The notes under the pieces: generated by a model
What the model was told of the DNA's origin: nothing
Databases searched by the model: none
The model's input: only the letters and a program-made list of their open reading frames with translations
Part shown: positions 32,771 through 45,837 of the stretch, one piece after another
Position numbering within the stretch: position 1 is the stretch's first letter
Layout: every line of letters begins with the position of its first letter
Origin: Podocnemis expansa
Taxonomy: Eukaryota; Chordata; Testudines; Podocnemididae
Reading direction: 5' to 3'
Assembly (NCBI GenBank): GCA_007922195.1
Contig: ML682014.1
Span: 187,027 to 251,026, forward strand
DNA: 64,000 bases
Program-made: the position numbers and the translations under genes

Positions 32771-33215
32771 ACAATATTGTGAGCTGCACAGAGCTCTTCT
32801 TCAGGTCTGGGAAAGAAAGGAACTCCTAGCTTCACAGCTAAATGCACGGTGGAACAGATTGTTTAGCATGAGAGGAACCATGACAAGAGGAAACAAGGGA
32901 AAAGGCTGTTAACAACTGTGCAGTCTTAGGACAAAAAGAGAAAGTTAGTGGGTTGCAGATTATTATAATAATTTAGTGTTTTTGTTTAGTCCATGATTTT
33001 TAGTGTCTAGCAGAATAATGAGTTTAAACTTCTAGTTTTGTCTTTTGAGGTTTCCTTTGAAGATGAAGACTGACTGATCACACTAAAGCTGACCTCTTTG
33101 TGAAAAGCATTCACTCACAGGTAATAGGGCATTTTTGTCTTTTATCATTTTCTTGTGCAAGTTCATTTGAGAGTGTAGAGACTGTTTGGTTTGTTGAATT
33201 GTTCCTTACAATAGA
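32771..33215 (-). pseudogene. Penelope-like element relic: GIY-YIG endonuclease region and 3' flank
   Basis: Translating the minus strand gives fragments such as HKKMIKDKNALLPVSECFSQ, and downstream LLDTKNHGLN, broken by stops. These match in order the histidine, HF-type and GLN blocks of the GIY-YIG nuclease domain at the C-terminus of Penelope-like retroelements. The rest of the polymerase is absent. Beyond the coding relic (32781-32808) the terminus shows AGAC, CTGAAGA and a stem II hairpin of hammerhead type, cut off before GAAA. Confidence 0.6.
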
Positions 33216-33372
33216 TGCTAACTACTTATGCTAAATATTCTGTTACACCTTGCTATGATGTTGTGACAGACTTTCCCAGACCTGAAGAACAGCTGAAACA
33301 TTTCTCTCTCCAGCTCTCACTGATAGAAGTTGGTCCAATAAAAGATATTACTTCACCCACTTTAATATCCTA
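33216..33372 (+). mobile_element. Penelope-like element terminus, plus strand
   Basis: It contains TTTCCCAGACCTGAAGAACA, then AGAAGTTGGTCCAATAAAAG and ATATTACTTCACCCAC: the same terminus as at 31490-31580 and 32771-32810 but in the opposite orientation. Inverted terminal copies are a known feature of Penelope-like insertions. The hammerhead-like part is degenerate here (stem II and GAAA disrupted). Confidence 0.6.
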
Positions 33373-36300
33373 GGGCTGATATGTATACCCAATGACCACG
33401 GTAAAATGAAACCAAGATAAAATATGAGATGAAGCCAAGATAAAATATATTTTTGACAACTAATAGAAAGCAAAGCAAAGGTAAATAATGTGGCTCAATT
33501 CTGTTACAACTCTGAGTACATGGCCCATCTATTAGGTGGAGCAGTGTTGTACTCCCCAAATCCCAGGGGCTCCTAGCCTCTGGTGTAATGTAGAGCAACC
33601 TCAGGGCTGCTGTATTTTATACTGAATGCCAGTGATCACCAACAAGATGCCCCACTGTCCATGAAACACTGGGACTGGTGGTAAATGGTGGTATGAAGTT
33701 GCAACATCCACCCAAGGCTTCCTTTAGGTAGGGATCACCTTCCACTGACCTTTCTGGATGCTTTGCACTGTTGAAGCAGTAAAAGCAAACAATTCATCAT
33801 GACCTTTGCAGTTCTCAGCAGAAATGGAGGGAGCAAGACAGAGCCTGATGCTACAGGTTCAGACTAAGGCAACATTTTTATTGAAGTCTGGGAGTTATAA
33901 CTGCATCACAACTTTAGGATTTAGCCTATCGTCAGTCAAACAACAACAAAAAGGAATTCCAGGCAATAACAGGTCTCTTGAACATCAAAAATAGAGCTAA
34001 GAAGTATTCAGAAATGATCTTTCTCCCAGATTCAAGGCTCAAACTTTCTAGAGCAGAAATACTCAGTCTGATTGATACTGTAGAGTTGCGTGTGGCCATT
34101 CACAGCCTTTACGTCCCTCTCTTCTGCAATTGAAGAAAGCAGGACAGGGCATTCTTCAAACAGAATGGCAGTTACAATGGAGAAAAGGGCCTACTGGGGG
34201 TATTATGAGAATACAGAAACACCAGTGTTTGCACAGGGGGGCACACTATGTCAGGGCAATGACAAAATAAATTGTTCTTTTCTAATTTGACACCGGGTTG
34301 GCACACCAGGGGATGCATCATGAGCCACCTTTCTTCTTATTCTTTTTGATTTGTTCCTCCCTTCTTTATACAAATCTTTCTTTTCTTGGATTAATCCTCT
34401 TTCTTCCTCTCCATCCCAAAGGAGTAGCGAACTAGAGAGACCCTCCCAGGCTGCTCCCCTTTGGTTGGTCAAAACCAATTTTTTATTGTGTGTATATTTC
34501 TGTGTTTATTAATTTCCTTTTTGATTGTCCTAGTGAATTTTTATTCACTTTCACTAGCATTCTGTAACCACAAAAATCACACACACTTGTTTTGCACTTG
34601 GATTCTGGCTAGAGGATTCTTATTTACCCTCTTACATTTCCCCACACCCAATGCAATGTGACAGTGTTATTATTAATAAGAGGTAAAATGTCAAGAGATT
34701 GCTGGTGAAGGTATGTTGTGAATGAACCACCTGAGTTTGTCTATCACAATAAATTCAATTCATTTATTAAATGGACCTAGTAATCAGGAAAAGGGCTAAT
34801 CTATTTCTATCAGTGCAATCCACTATGCTGGGAAGGATTTTTGGAGGCTTCCCCTACCTTCCTGTATCAACAGATTTTAAGAGACAGGGGTAGGTATGGG
34901 CTGTCTACTCATCCTTGCCCTCTGTAAAACAGCTAGAGATACTTGACTGAAGTGGTGGCTGTGGAGCGGCTAGTCCATCACTGCCGTTTGGTCTGGATGG
35001 GAGCAGGCCCTACAATCCTCATAAAACAATCTCTGCTGTCTAGTTTTGGTGCAGAGGGGAGGATTTTGAGTGAACTAAACAGCCAAAGACTATGATTCTA
35101 TTTTGTACACAATCAATTTTAAACTGCTGCACTTCAGAGACAGGCAGCATAGTTTGCAAAGTTTATAACCTCTATTAACAAACACTTGTCTCAAACTGGC
35201 ATGCCTACCTAGCACTGAATAATCAATTTAAATTTAAAAGATATGTCAGACTTTCATAACACTATAGTGGATAGAAACAAATCGTTGGTCACTTTGTCAG
35301 CATAGATCTTTAGAACAAGGTAAAAAAAATTAAGGCATGGGAACAGGCAAGAGATTATAAAGCTGCTAACCAAAATATTTAGGAAGATTCACTCTTGCAG
35401 TGACATTATGCACTACTTTATTCAGTACAGTAGGTGGCACTTTAACAACATTCAATTCCAATGTATTATTCTGGAAACTAATTTTAAACTGTTACCTTGT
35501 ATTAAATAGGGGAAAATATTTTAAAAATACACGTTGTTAAATCTATTTGCAAAAAGGCAAAATTGACTGTCCCCATGTGTTAGCCAGGCTATGTTTTGAA
35601 ATGCAAAAACACTTAAAATATATACCTGAGATAAAATATATGGTTGACAAGATGTATCAGAACCATGCAGTATCTCCTCCCTTGTTCTAAACAACAAGCA
35701 TTCTGCTCCTTGCACCTTACTGAAATCAAAGCAGCAGTAAAGAACTTGGGAAGGTGTCCCCAAAGTAACATGAGCAGAGGAATGACAAACAATCAATGTC
35801 TCAACAGAATATTTAAGTGAGTTTATTTGTAGTTACTTTCTATAGAAGGAAAGATATTTAAATATTGGAGTTACAGAGAGGCCAGATCAGGCTGTCACTG
35901 GTAGAGTATGCCAAGAAAATAAAAGAAGATAACATCGTTGCTATTTGTTAATCTTTCAGGAATCAATCCTGTGAGGTCCGCTTGAGAGAAAGTAAAGCCA
36001 AATCAAAGCTACTTCAGAGGTGATCAGTACCTTACAGTAGTGGGCCCTAAATCCAGGATGTATCTTGCACTGTGCTTCCAATTGAGAAATGGGTATTTTG
36101 TGTACTGCTTCACTATCAGTCAATTATGTATGTGACACTAATTTACAAAGGACATTTGTTCTTGATTACATTGATGCAACCCTGTTAATGCGAGTGGGAT
36201 TGCCTTGTATAACCAAAACCAGAGTTTGGGACTGAAGCTTAATTTGTTCCTGGTCCCTCAAAGGGACATTTAGATACAAATAGCAGTAGTATTCAGTAGA

Positions 36301-37604
36301 ATATAAAAAGCTTACTTTCAGGAATTGAAAAAAATAAAAAGAAAAGAAGACAAACATTTATTGTGATTGAAGTTTTCCTTCAAATATGTATTCTGTTACT
36401 TATAAAAGGGCACTGACTTACTGTTTGGACCAGTCCAGCTGTCACTGAAGATAAGGGTGCCTTTCCACAGACTTTAAGATGATCTTCATTGAATTCCCAA
36501 GTCACCAAGAGGAAAGGCAGATTTATGGAATCTTAGATTAATTTTGATATTGTAACATCAAGAGGCCTTAGGATTTGGAGCCCTATTGTGCTAGTTGATG
36601 TATAAACATATGCATACAAGAAGAGACAATCCCAGGTCTGAAGAGTTTACAGCTTTTATCCTCTATCTGTTTCCATGCATGTGCAGTGGTCAAGCTACAC
36701 AAAGCCTTCTGCAGAATCAGTGGTGGAGTCCTCTCTCAGGGTGAAACCTGCTCCCATCAAAATCAATGGCAAAAACTCTTGTTGATTTCAATGGGGCTAG
36801 GATTTCGCCCATAATCTCAATTCTTCAGAGAATGTTCAACATACTAATTATTAATAAATGGCCCCCCACCCCGAGTTTTGGAACTGATAAGATGTGTATC
36901 TTTCTATTGCTCTTTGATGCTTTTTCTTTTGCCTTCTATATTCATGGCATTTATATTCCATCCTTCTATACTAAGGTCTTTGAGGCATAGTCCATTTTAT
37001 ACATGTCTAAAACATGCTGTTGGTGCTCTATATTAACAATTTCAAATTGATGAATTATCAGCTCAAAGTATATTGTGCTTCCATCAGATGACATCAGACT
37101 ATCACAACATTGGAATTGATGTAGCTAAGCAAACATGAATTTACATTAGAAAACAATCTTACACTATGCTATAAAAGAGCATCAGGGCTTGCTGGTTTTC
37201 TTGCTGAAACAAGATAGAATGGATAGCAGTACCAATGTGAAAACAGGCAAATTCTGTAAAGCATTAAAAGAAGGCTTATTTGTTTATAATTTGCTTTAAA
37301 AGGTGCCTTCTGTGACTAATGGAAAGCAGCTTTAAAAAATCATCATAACATTTTAACTGCATCGGTCCTGTAGTGTTTGTTCCAATTTTCAAGTGTGACA
37401 GACATTCAGTAATAGAATTTCTCTAACAGATGCTTAGTGAGGAGTGCTCACGTCACTCAAGCTGACATGGATTTGAAGAGAGATGTTCTGCATGTGATCA
37501 TTATAAAAGATTAGCAATTGCATGAGAGTTTATATATTAAAAATTGGTTCAAACATTCTGAGAGCACATAAAACACAATTAAAAATAGATACTATAGGCA
37601 CTAC
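33373..37604. other. No gene recognised; one LINE-tail fragment
   Basis: 36724-36800 resembles a CR1/L2-like tail (GATTTCAATGGGGCTAGGAT). Otherwise unassigned. No exon-like frame found. Confidence 0.4.
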
Positions 37605-37792
37605 CACTGGTTTTCAAACTTTTTTCCTCAGGACCCAGTTGAAATAAATCATTTATGCCCATGACCCAACAATTACATCTTTGAGCAAAGCAGCCCAGTC
37701 TTTTGGTGGTGGCAGCAGGTTGGTGCCGTGACCCAGTGCCTGAGGGTCTGCAACCCAGTACTAGGTCCTGACCCTAAATTTGAAAACCAATG
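37605..37792. mobile_element. Non-autonomous hAT MITE, family B copy 2 (188 bp)
   Basis: The interior is nearly identical to 28528-28715 (for example CAGTCTTTTGGTGGTGGCAG). The ends CACTGGTTTTCAAAC and TTTGAAAACCAATG are diverged. A target duplication is not clear. Confidence 0.8.
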
Positions 37793-39075
37793 GCTAATAC
37801 TGTATCAATAAACATCAGTGTATTCTGATAACTGTTTACTATGCAAATAATCTACACAGCTTTGTATTTTCACTTTTTTATTTTTATTTTTGGGAGTCAT
37901 ATTTTCAGTGCTCAGAACATTTATATAATTTTGTCACACTGATATTTTATGCTGTTTTTTTTCTAACATGTTGACTGGGAATGAAAATGTCTTATCCATG
38001 GAAGGAAAAAACTTTGTCTGTTCACAGAAACCCTTGCATGCACCATTTACACATTATACTGAGACTACATAGAACTTGAACAGCAAGCACACATGGCACA
38101 TGAAAATGGTCTGCTTTTTGTTGTTCTATTTCATGTTTCTCTAGGACAATAGCTTTGCATTCTGTAACTGAGCTCTCTGTTGCTTTGATTGACAACAGCC
38201 TCTCACCCAATCTATATGGTGATCCACACACATCATTTTCTCTAGCAAATTTCACCTGTCAGACTGCTGTCTTAACTGTAGCATTCCTGCTCAAAAATAA
38301 ATAAGGACTCATAATGCATTTGAGCCTACCATTCTGCTAGCAAAATCCAAGCATTCATTTGCCCACAATTTAGCTGACATTTACAATACAGAAGATTAGG
38401 ATTTACTTTTACAGACACTAGAGACCTAGTTTGGCTTTTAAAATTATTCCCCAAAAAGGATGCAAGATGAAAACATACATCACACAAGAGAAGTATCATA
38501 TCCAACAAAGAAATACTCCGCTGCTCCAATATGCTCAAGAACAGTTTAAAAGGACCAGGATAATCAGCAAGAACTGCATTAATCATAAGCCTTCAGAACA
38601 TTTAGCCAACTCTCTTTAAACTATATGAATTATTTAATTTAAAACATTTTTTTTCATCTGACAAGTGCATATACTAGTCAACCATTTAGAGGTATGCAAA
38701 GGTCTTCAATTTTTATTTTATTTTAAATAAAGAGCTACTCTGGAAAATCACAAGCTCTGTTAGTTACATAGGTCCTGACCCTCATTGTTTCCACCAGTTC
38801 ATGAGCTGCAGCTCTGGTATCTAAGTAATGTTGCTACGTATTGGTACAATAAAGTGTGGCTTCTAGAGCTGAGGTCTAGTTGGGCCTGATCCAGAATGAA
38901 GCTGAACACCAAAACAGGGACTCAGCATCTTAAAGGATTAGGTCCTTTCTAGGTATCCCCAAAGGTGGACAATCTTTAAAAAAAAAAAAAAAAAGGGAGA
39001 GAATTAACAAATGTCTCCTGCACAAAGAAGAAATTTTGTCAGATTTAATAGATCAGTTAGCATCAGAGGTTAAAG
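37793..39075. other. No feature recognised
   Basis: AT-rich sequence with an A run near 38978-38994. Small open frames lack recognisable domains. Confidence 0.4.
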
Positions 39076-39910
39076 GTGGACCCTGGAACCTTCCTAATCA
39101 GGTGGGCCACCCTCCTGCACAGCCAGGCCTCCTCCTGCCCCCTGCTTCTGCCCCCCAAACACCAGTCCCTACCTGAGTTCCTGCCCCCCCACATGCCAGC
39201 CTCCTACCTCAGCTACTGCCTCCCATCCCAGTTACTGCCCCCCAAACACTTACCCCATCAGACCCCTTTCCACATGCCTTTCTCAGCCCCAATCCCTACT
39301 CCCTAAGCTCCTTGCCCCCACTCCAGCCCTCCTAACTCCCCACCCCCCAGCTCTCCATCTTCATGCCACCCCCCCTTCACTCCCAAGCCCTCCCTAGCCC
39401 ACCATGCTGACCCCTTCTCCCTCCTCCCCACGCACCCTCCCTGCCGGCTGCCTGACCGCCCCAACCACCCCCCAACCCCCTTACCTGGCCAAAGAGCTGG
39501 AGGGAGCAGGAGGCTGCGGTGCTGGCTGACCAGTGAGCTGGCAAGCAGGAGCCCAGGCCTGAGGCTGGGGCCCGGCCGTGCACACAGCCAGGCCCCGGCT
39601 AGAAGGGGCAAAGCCTCCACTGGTTCCTGGGAAGGGAGGGAAGGGGTGGGTGAGCTAGACCCAGCCTGCAGCCTCCCTTTCCTCTGGCCCAGAGGGGACA
39701 TGCCAGAACACTGTTTCCGGCGCGCCCTTCTATTTTTAGGAGGCCTCGGAATGCAGCGTTCCAGTGCATCCCCCTATTTTTGGGGGGCCCTGGAATGCAG
39801 CATTTTGGGACATTCCTTTATTTTTAGGGGCCAGAACACCAGCTCCCTAAAAATAGGGGGCCCCAGAACAGCGCTTTGGGGTGTTCCCGCTTACTTCAAC
39901 CCCTGGTTAG
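39076..39910. repeat. C-rich block with internal short repeats
   Basis: 39100-39480 is strongly C-rich on the plus strand, with recurring CTGCCCCCC and CCTCCT words. 39720-39890 repeats a motif of TTTTTAGG-type A/T core inside GGGGCCC edges with GGAATGCAGC, about three times and partly inverted. The 132-residue frame on the minus strand reflects composition only. Confidence 0.5.
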
Positions 39911-40613
39911 CATGCTAGTTTTTGCCAGATTAGATTTTCAAGTACAAATCCAACCTTGTGACCCCGTGCTTCTCTCAACACACAGGTTATCTCAACAGGA
40001 CAAATGATGGCACAGAATGAAGGGCTGGATTAAAAACTTCATTTTCAATTCCATTTGTCACAGACATTTGGTTTTTCATTTTGGGCGAGTATTGCTATTC
40101 TGCAAAATTTGATGGATTCCATGCTATTTTTGTATAAAAAACATGCAAATACTTACATTCAGAATATCAAAGTTGCCTTTTCCTTACAATGAGCTCATTT
40201 TCAATGGAAAAGTGATCCTTTACACAGGTCTACACACCTGGCAAATTTCTTAGCAAAGGGGGTTAATTGCGGAGTGTGTAATGAAATGCAAAAATCCCTC
40301 GTGTTTTCACTAAAGTAGTCCTTCCTCAAATATTGTGAACATCCTAGTTTAAAAGAAATAAGGGATCCATGGTTCAGGCAGCCAAGACTCTACCACAAAA
40401 TGTCCCCTGCCACATTTCCTTTCTGTTTTTAAAGCACATTTATTGTGTAAAGATCCTGGGTTTTATTATTTAATTATGTTGCACTAGTCCCATTAAACTT
40501 TCTGTGGTTAGCCATTGTTTATTTTCTCTCTCTATTACTCTTCCTTGTTTTCTGACCCCCACACTTCAAGGAGTGGACTGAAGATATTTTCTGAGGGGCA
40601 GTGGATTCCTCAG

Positions 40614-40671
40614 ACAAACCAAACCAAACCAAACCAAACCAGACAAAACAAATCAAACCAAACCAAACCAG
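40614..40671 (+). repeat. (CAAAC)n microsatellite
   Basis: Imperfect CAAAC/CCAAA pentamer repeats of about 58 bp. Neighbouring sequence in 39911-41085 is otherwise unassigned. Confidence 0.85.
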
Positions 40672-41089
40672 ACATTAGTACCTTTTATAGTAAGTTGCAG
40701 AGATGTATCGTAAACTCCTCAAATCATTCTATGGGGATACTTAGTCCTCTTTCTTCCTGGTAACTTGGTCTCTCTAGCAAACAAACAAGATTTTTCCAGT
40801 ATTCAGATCTGACAATTTAGGTGAGCAGGTGGTAGGAGTTCTAATGATGACATGTCTGAGATTTCAGAGAATTGTAAGACCCAAGAGGATATATGGAAGT
40901 AGCAGTTCTGTGCTCACATGTCACTTAAAAATTAATAAAACGCACAACAGGGAAAGTAGAAGATGTACTTTAACCTCTGACAGGTATTGTGATGAAGATT
41001 AGCTGGGTGTTTTTTAAAAGTGTAAATAATTTTGTCTTCCAACTGATAATATTCAAACAAATTCTAATGTCAAAGAGCTGTGCAATTAA

Positions 41090-41155
41090 AAAAACCAAAG
41101 AGTCCTGTGGCACTTAAAGACTAATAAATATATTTATTGCATGAGCTTTATCTAA
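41090..41155. mobile_element. Fold-back repeat, single arm
   Basis: CCAAAGAGTCCTGTGGCACT followed by TAAAGACTAATAAATATATT and GCATGAGCTTTAT is one arm of the fold-back family, ending inside the core region. Confidence 0.6.
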
Positions 41156-41450
41156 CACAATGGATATAATTACAAAGATTAATGAAGGTGTTAGGGTCAT
41201 GAATAAACTTGTGTCATCAAAAGTATTCAATGTGCAAGTTCAACCAACCTAACAAAAAAAAAAAAAGGTGAGACTTAGATCTTAGGTCTAGTTTTAAAAG
41301 TCAGCTTGGAAAAGGAGTTAACATTTAAATGGCCAAGTTGAACAAGACACAATTAACCCTTTCTGTGCTAGCCACCCACAGCATGTGTTGTTCTATATCA
41401 GCAATTTACATTCTTTAGAGACCAATGGACATGTCGCAAATATTCTATTA

Positions 41451-41469
41451 TCTCTCTCTCTCTCTCTCT
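41451..41469 (+). repeat. (TC)n microsatellite
   Basis: About nine TC dinucleotides. Flanking 41156-41986 is unassigned. Confidence 0.85.
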
Positions 41470-41986
41470 GTATGTCCATCACCATGGCATGAGACCACCT
41501 AAATACTGGAAAATCTTAAATATTCAGCTGCACTAATGGGATATTCTATTTAGATGCACCAGGAATGTTTAAGCAGCATCTAAACTTTTATGCTTATGTT
41601 TCCTTTCTCAGTTATGATCTCTCATTTGTCAATTCACTGGCACAAATTCTGCCCCAGCTGAAAATAATGGGGTTACCTGGATGTACAGCAGAACAGAATT
41701 TAGCTAATTAATCCTAGAAAGGGAGAAGATCAAGTTGGTACTTACTGTGTCAATTTATTACTTGCTTAAAAAAGGGTTACTCATTTCAATAACCAGTCTA
41801 TTTGAATGGTGATCTTTTCCTTTTCTACCGTGTCTACATGTATATAAATTAAATGCCTTCGACTAACTAATACTTAGTTTTTTACAGTCCATCTAGAAAC
41901 AAATGAGGACAATTCATTCAGCCACATCACATTAGGAGAAAACAAATTAGTTTATTTTAAAGACATTAAAAAAATTCCAAAAGGAT

Positions 41987-43510
41987 TTGAGCCAAAATTT
42001 CTATACTGACCTTATCTACAAGGCTACACATTCAGCCCACATACAAAAGTCCATGGGGCTGGATGAACTGCATCCAAGGGTGCTAAGGGAATTGGCCAAT
42101 GAGATAGCAGCACCGCTGGCCGTTATCTTTCAAAACTCATGGAGAATGGGGGAGGTGCCAGAGGACTGGAAAAAAGCAAATAGAGTACCTATTTTCAAGA
42201 AAGGGAAAAAGGAGGATCCGGGGAATTACAGACCTGTCAGCCTCACCTCAATCCCTGGAAAAATTATGGAGCAGGTTCTCAAAGAATCCATCCTAAACCA
42301 CTTAGAGGAAAATAAAGTGATCAGGAACAGTCAGCATGGATTCACCAAGGGTAAATCATGCCTGACCAATCTCATTTCCTTCTATGATCAGATGACTGGT
42401 TTTCTGGATGCAGGAAGAACTATTGATGTGATATACCTTGATTTTAGCAAGGCTTTTGATACAGTTCCCCAAGGCATTCTCATTGGCAAATTAAGGAAGT
42501 ATGGGTTGGATAGGTGGACTATAGGATGGATAGCAAACTGGCTAGATCAACGGTTTCAGCATGTAGGAATCAATGGTTCCATGTCCAGCTGGCAACCAGT
42601 AACGAGTGGTGTGCTCCAGGAGTCAGTCCTGGGGCCGGTTCTGTTCAACATTTTCATCAATGATCTGGATGATGGAATAGACTGCACTCTCAGTAAGTTT
42701 GTGCATGACACCAAGCTGGGGGGAACAGTAGACACGTTGGAGGGCAAGGACAGGATTCAGGGAGATCTAGATAAATTGGAACAGTGGGCCAATAGAAATC
42801 TTATGAGGTTCAATAAGGACAAGTATAAAATCCTGCACTTGGGATGGAAAAACCCCATGCACTGCTACAGGCTGGGGAACATTCAGCTAAGTAGCAGCAG
42901 TGTAGAAAAGGACCTGGGAGTCATGGTGGATGGGAAGCTAGATATGAGTCAGCAGTGTGCTCTTGCTGCCAAAAAGGCCAATGGCATACTGGGCTGCATC
43001 AAAAGAAGTATTACCAGCAGATCAAGGGATGTGATCATTCCCCTCTATTCTGCACTGGTGAGGCCACATCTAGAATACTGTGTTCAGTTTTGGGCTCCCC
43101 ACTACAAAAAGGACAGGGACATGCTAGAGAGAGTTCAGCAGAGGGCAACCAAAATGATTAAAGGGCTGGAGCACAAGCCCTGTGAGGAAAGACTGAAAGC
43201 ATTAGGCTTATTTAGTCTGCAGAAGAGAAGATTGAGGGGGGATTTGATAGCAACCTTCAACTACTTGAAGGGATGCTCCAAGGAGGATGGAGCTCGACTA
43301 TTCTTGGTAGTAACAGAGGACAGAATGAGGAGCAATGGTCTCAAGTTATAGTTAGGGAGGTCGAGGCTTGATATTAGGAAAACCTTTTTTACTTGGCGAG
43401 TGGTAAAGCATTGGAATGAGCTGCCTAGGGAGGTGGTGGCATCTCCATCTTTGGAGGTGTTTAAGGCCCAGCTGGACAAAACCATGACTGCGGTGGTTTA
43501 GTGGGAGTGG
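41987..43510 (+). pseudogene. CR1 LINE, 5'-truncated, with decayed reverse transcriptase frame
   Basis: A 454-codon frame (41987-43351; recognisable CR1 sequence from about 42040) carries reverse transcriptase blocks: [67 protein letters not shown]. The catalytic FADD box reads FVHD, so one essential aspartate is lost and the enzyme should be dead. QESVLGP also departs from the usual QGSVLGP. The frame stops before the LINE 3' region, which continues as TTGGCGAGTGGTAAAGCATT to about 43510; the usual CR1 3' repeat is missing, so the copy is truncated at both ends. Confidence 0.9.
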
Positions 43511-45619
43511 TCCTGCCTCTGTTTCCACTGCAAGGGGAGTTCACGAGGATGGCGGCAGCAAACATCCATACCCTGCATGCTGGCATATCTGAACTCCCAA
43601 ATCCCATACCACCAAAACCCCCAGAACTGTACTAGTGTCACTGCCAGGCTATGAAAGTGAAGGCACAAGGTGTCTGTAAGTTATCTCATATTATTCATTT
43701 ATTAAGGATGGAAGCTTTGCATAGGCCTATCCCAGTCCAAAAAACCTCACAATGTTCTGATTATACCACAGCCTTTTTACATTTTCATTCAGGGACCCAG
43801 AGATCAAAAGACTTCAATTGTTGTATTATTCAGCAAGTTCATTGGAACACTTTTTACAGCGTTGTTGGGCTTTAAAACAAAGGTAGTTTGAGATTAGATT
43901 GTCCTTCAATTTTCTATGATCTCAGGGATGTACAGAGGGTGGAGGTGGGAGTTTGTCTTGGATAAGAATTTTTTTTAAAGGTCCAATTTTCCTGGCAAAC
44001 TGTGTTAGTGTCAATCATGTAAAGACTTAATAATTTAAAATTCACTTACACCTGGTATCCCTTCAACTTAAGTGATACCCAAGAGCCACTCTAGCCTACA
44101 GATTCAAGGCTAATTTATGCAAATATATGTGCGTTTAGGAAGATTTCTTTTCAAAGTTACAACTACCCACTTATTCTCTGAACCCCCCTCTAGTCCCCAG
44201 CCCCATTTCCTTCACTTTGTTTTTTTAAAATTCCACGTACATAGCCTTATCTGGCACTTCCCCTGCTATTACTAGAAATAGCTGTTTCTAGAGTCATCAT
44301 TACTGACAAACCTTTAAACTATCTTCCTTCATGGGGCTGCTAAGTTACTCCCTTCCTCCCTGAGGCTAAGTATACCATATCCACAGGGTTCCACCTACCT
44401 CTGCATGTCCACAGGGCTAGGAACCGGGATCTCTTGGCCTGGCACTGCAGGCCACTAGAACAGATAATTGCTTATGCAAGGTGATGGTGACTGACAATTT
44501 CATCTTTAAGCTATTTATCAGTTTGCTCTCTGCATGGCAGGTGTCACAGGAACATGACAACTCTAGTCACTGAAACAAAGGAGTCTTGTGACAGCATTTC
44601 AATTGAATTTTTTCACCCAGCACTCACCACATTAACACTATGATAAAGCAACTTCATTCGGTATTCAGAAAAAAACCCAATGAAATCCTGACAAAATGAC
44701 ATTTGTTTTTAGACCCTAAAACCGCACCTGATCCCTCTTCTTCAGCACCATTGGAATAGCCTGCCGTGGTTCATTAGTTTTATTTTATTTGTCGCAGAAA
44801 ATTAAGCTAACCATGGGTCATTCCGTTAACGCAGGTGAGTCATTCTTATGCTATGAGTGATTCATGATGCAGAAGGTTTTTTAATACAATGCCAAAGTTA
44901 AAATGACACATGCTCAAAAGAAATCACAATTCCTCTCTATATTTTCTTTATTATCATTGACAACACACACACTTGCAAACAGTCTGTATTGCTTATGCTC
45001 CTTGCCTCCCATAGTGACTTCATTCTCCTGCCCCCCAACTTAAGAGCACTCAATATTGTTTCTGTATAAAGAATACCCAAAGATTCAGTTGATTTTGTAC
45101 TTTATTTTAGAATAAGAAAACACCACAACAAGGAATAAAAAGTATAGGCTCCAGGAGTGTGCCTAGTGTGTGTGTATGTGTGTATTTCCCATCTCTGAAC
45201 ACAATATAGCAGTGGCCTCTGTTGCATGAAGTTTGAAATAATTGAATCTAAAAATAGCACAGAAAACAGGTTATAACAGATACAAGCTACATAGCCGGCA
45301 TTCTCATGGCACATTTTGCCCAAGAATATGGTAGTAAGGCTTTGGGCTGTCCTTCCCTCCCTGTCTCAGAGGGAGGCCACACTCCCTTACTACTGTGCTC
45401 CTGTGAGTGCAGCCTTAAAGGGGACCTAGCCATTTGGGCTGGGGTCCTGGCCCCTTCTGAAGGTCACAAGGGTGTGTACTGTCTCTGGCCATACAGAGTG
45501 CAAGTGAAGAGTATGTTGTTCCCCAAGCCCCCAGGTAGAGCAGGGAGAGTATGCTACTTCTGTGGGGAGGTCAAGGTTGGATGGGGAGGTCAGAGTGAGT
45601 AAGCTACTTCTATGTGAAG
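43511..45619. other. No gene recognised
   Basis: Unassigned sequence with a (GT)n tract at about 45167-45184. The segment 44750-44880 looks unusually non-repetitive and could be conserved non-coding DNA, but this cannot be judged from one sequence. Confidence 0.4.
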
Positions 45620-45837
45620 CTCGAGGTTGGATATTAGGAAAACCTTTCTTACTAGGAGGGTGGTGAAGCATTGGAATGGGCTACCTAGGGAAGTGGTGGA
45701 AGATCCATCTTTGGAGGTATTTAAGGCTCGGTTAGACAAAACCCTGGCTGGGATAATTTAGTGAGAGCGGGCCTGCTTTTTTGGCAGGGGGTTGAACTAG
45801 ATAACCTCGTGAGGTCCCTTCCAACCCTATGATTCTA
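45620..45837 (+). mobile_element. CR1 LINE 3' end
   Basis: It reads GTTGGATATTAGGAAAACCT, then AAGCATTGGAATGGGCTACC, and ends GAGGTCCCTTCCAACCCTAT GATTCT, the classic end of a CR1 LINE. It is a severely 5'-truncated insertion. Confidence 0.85.
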
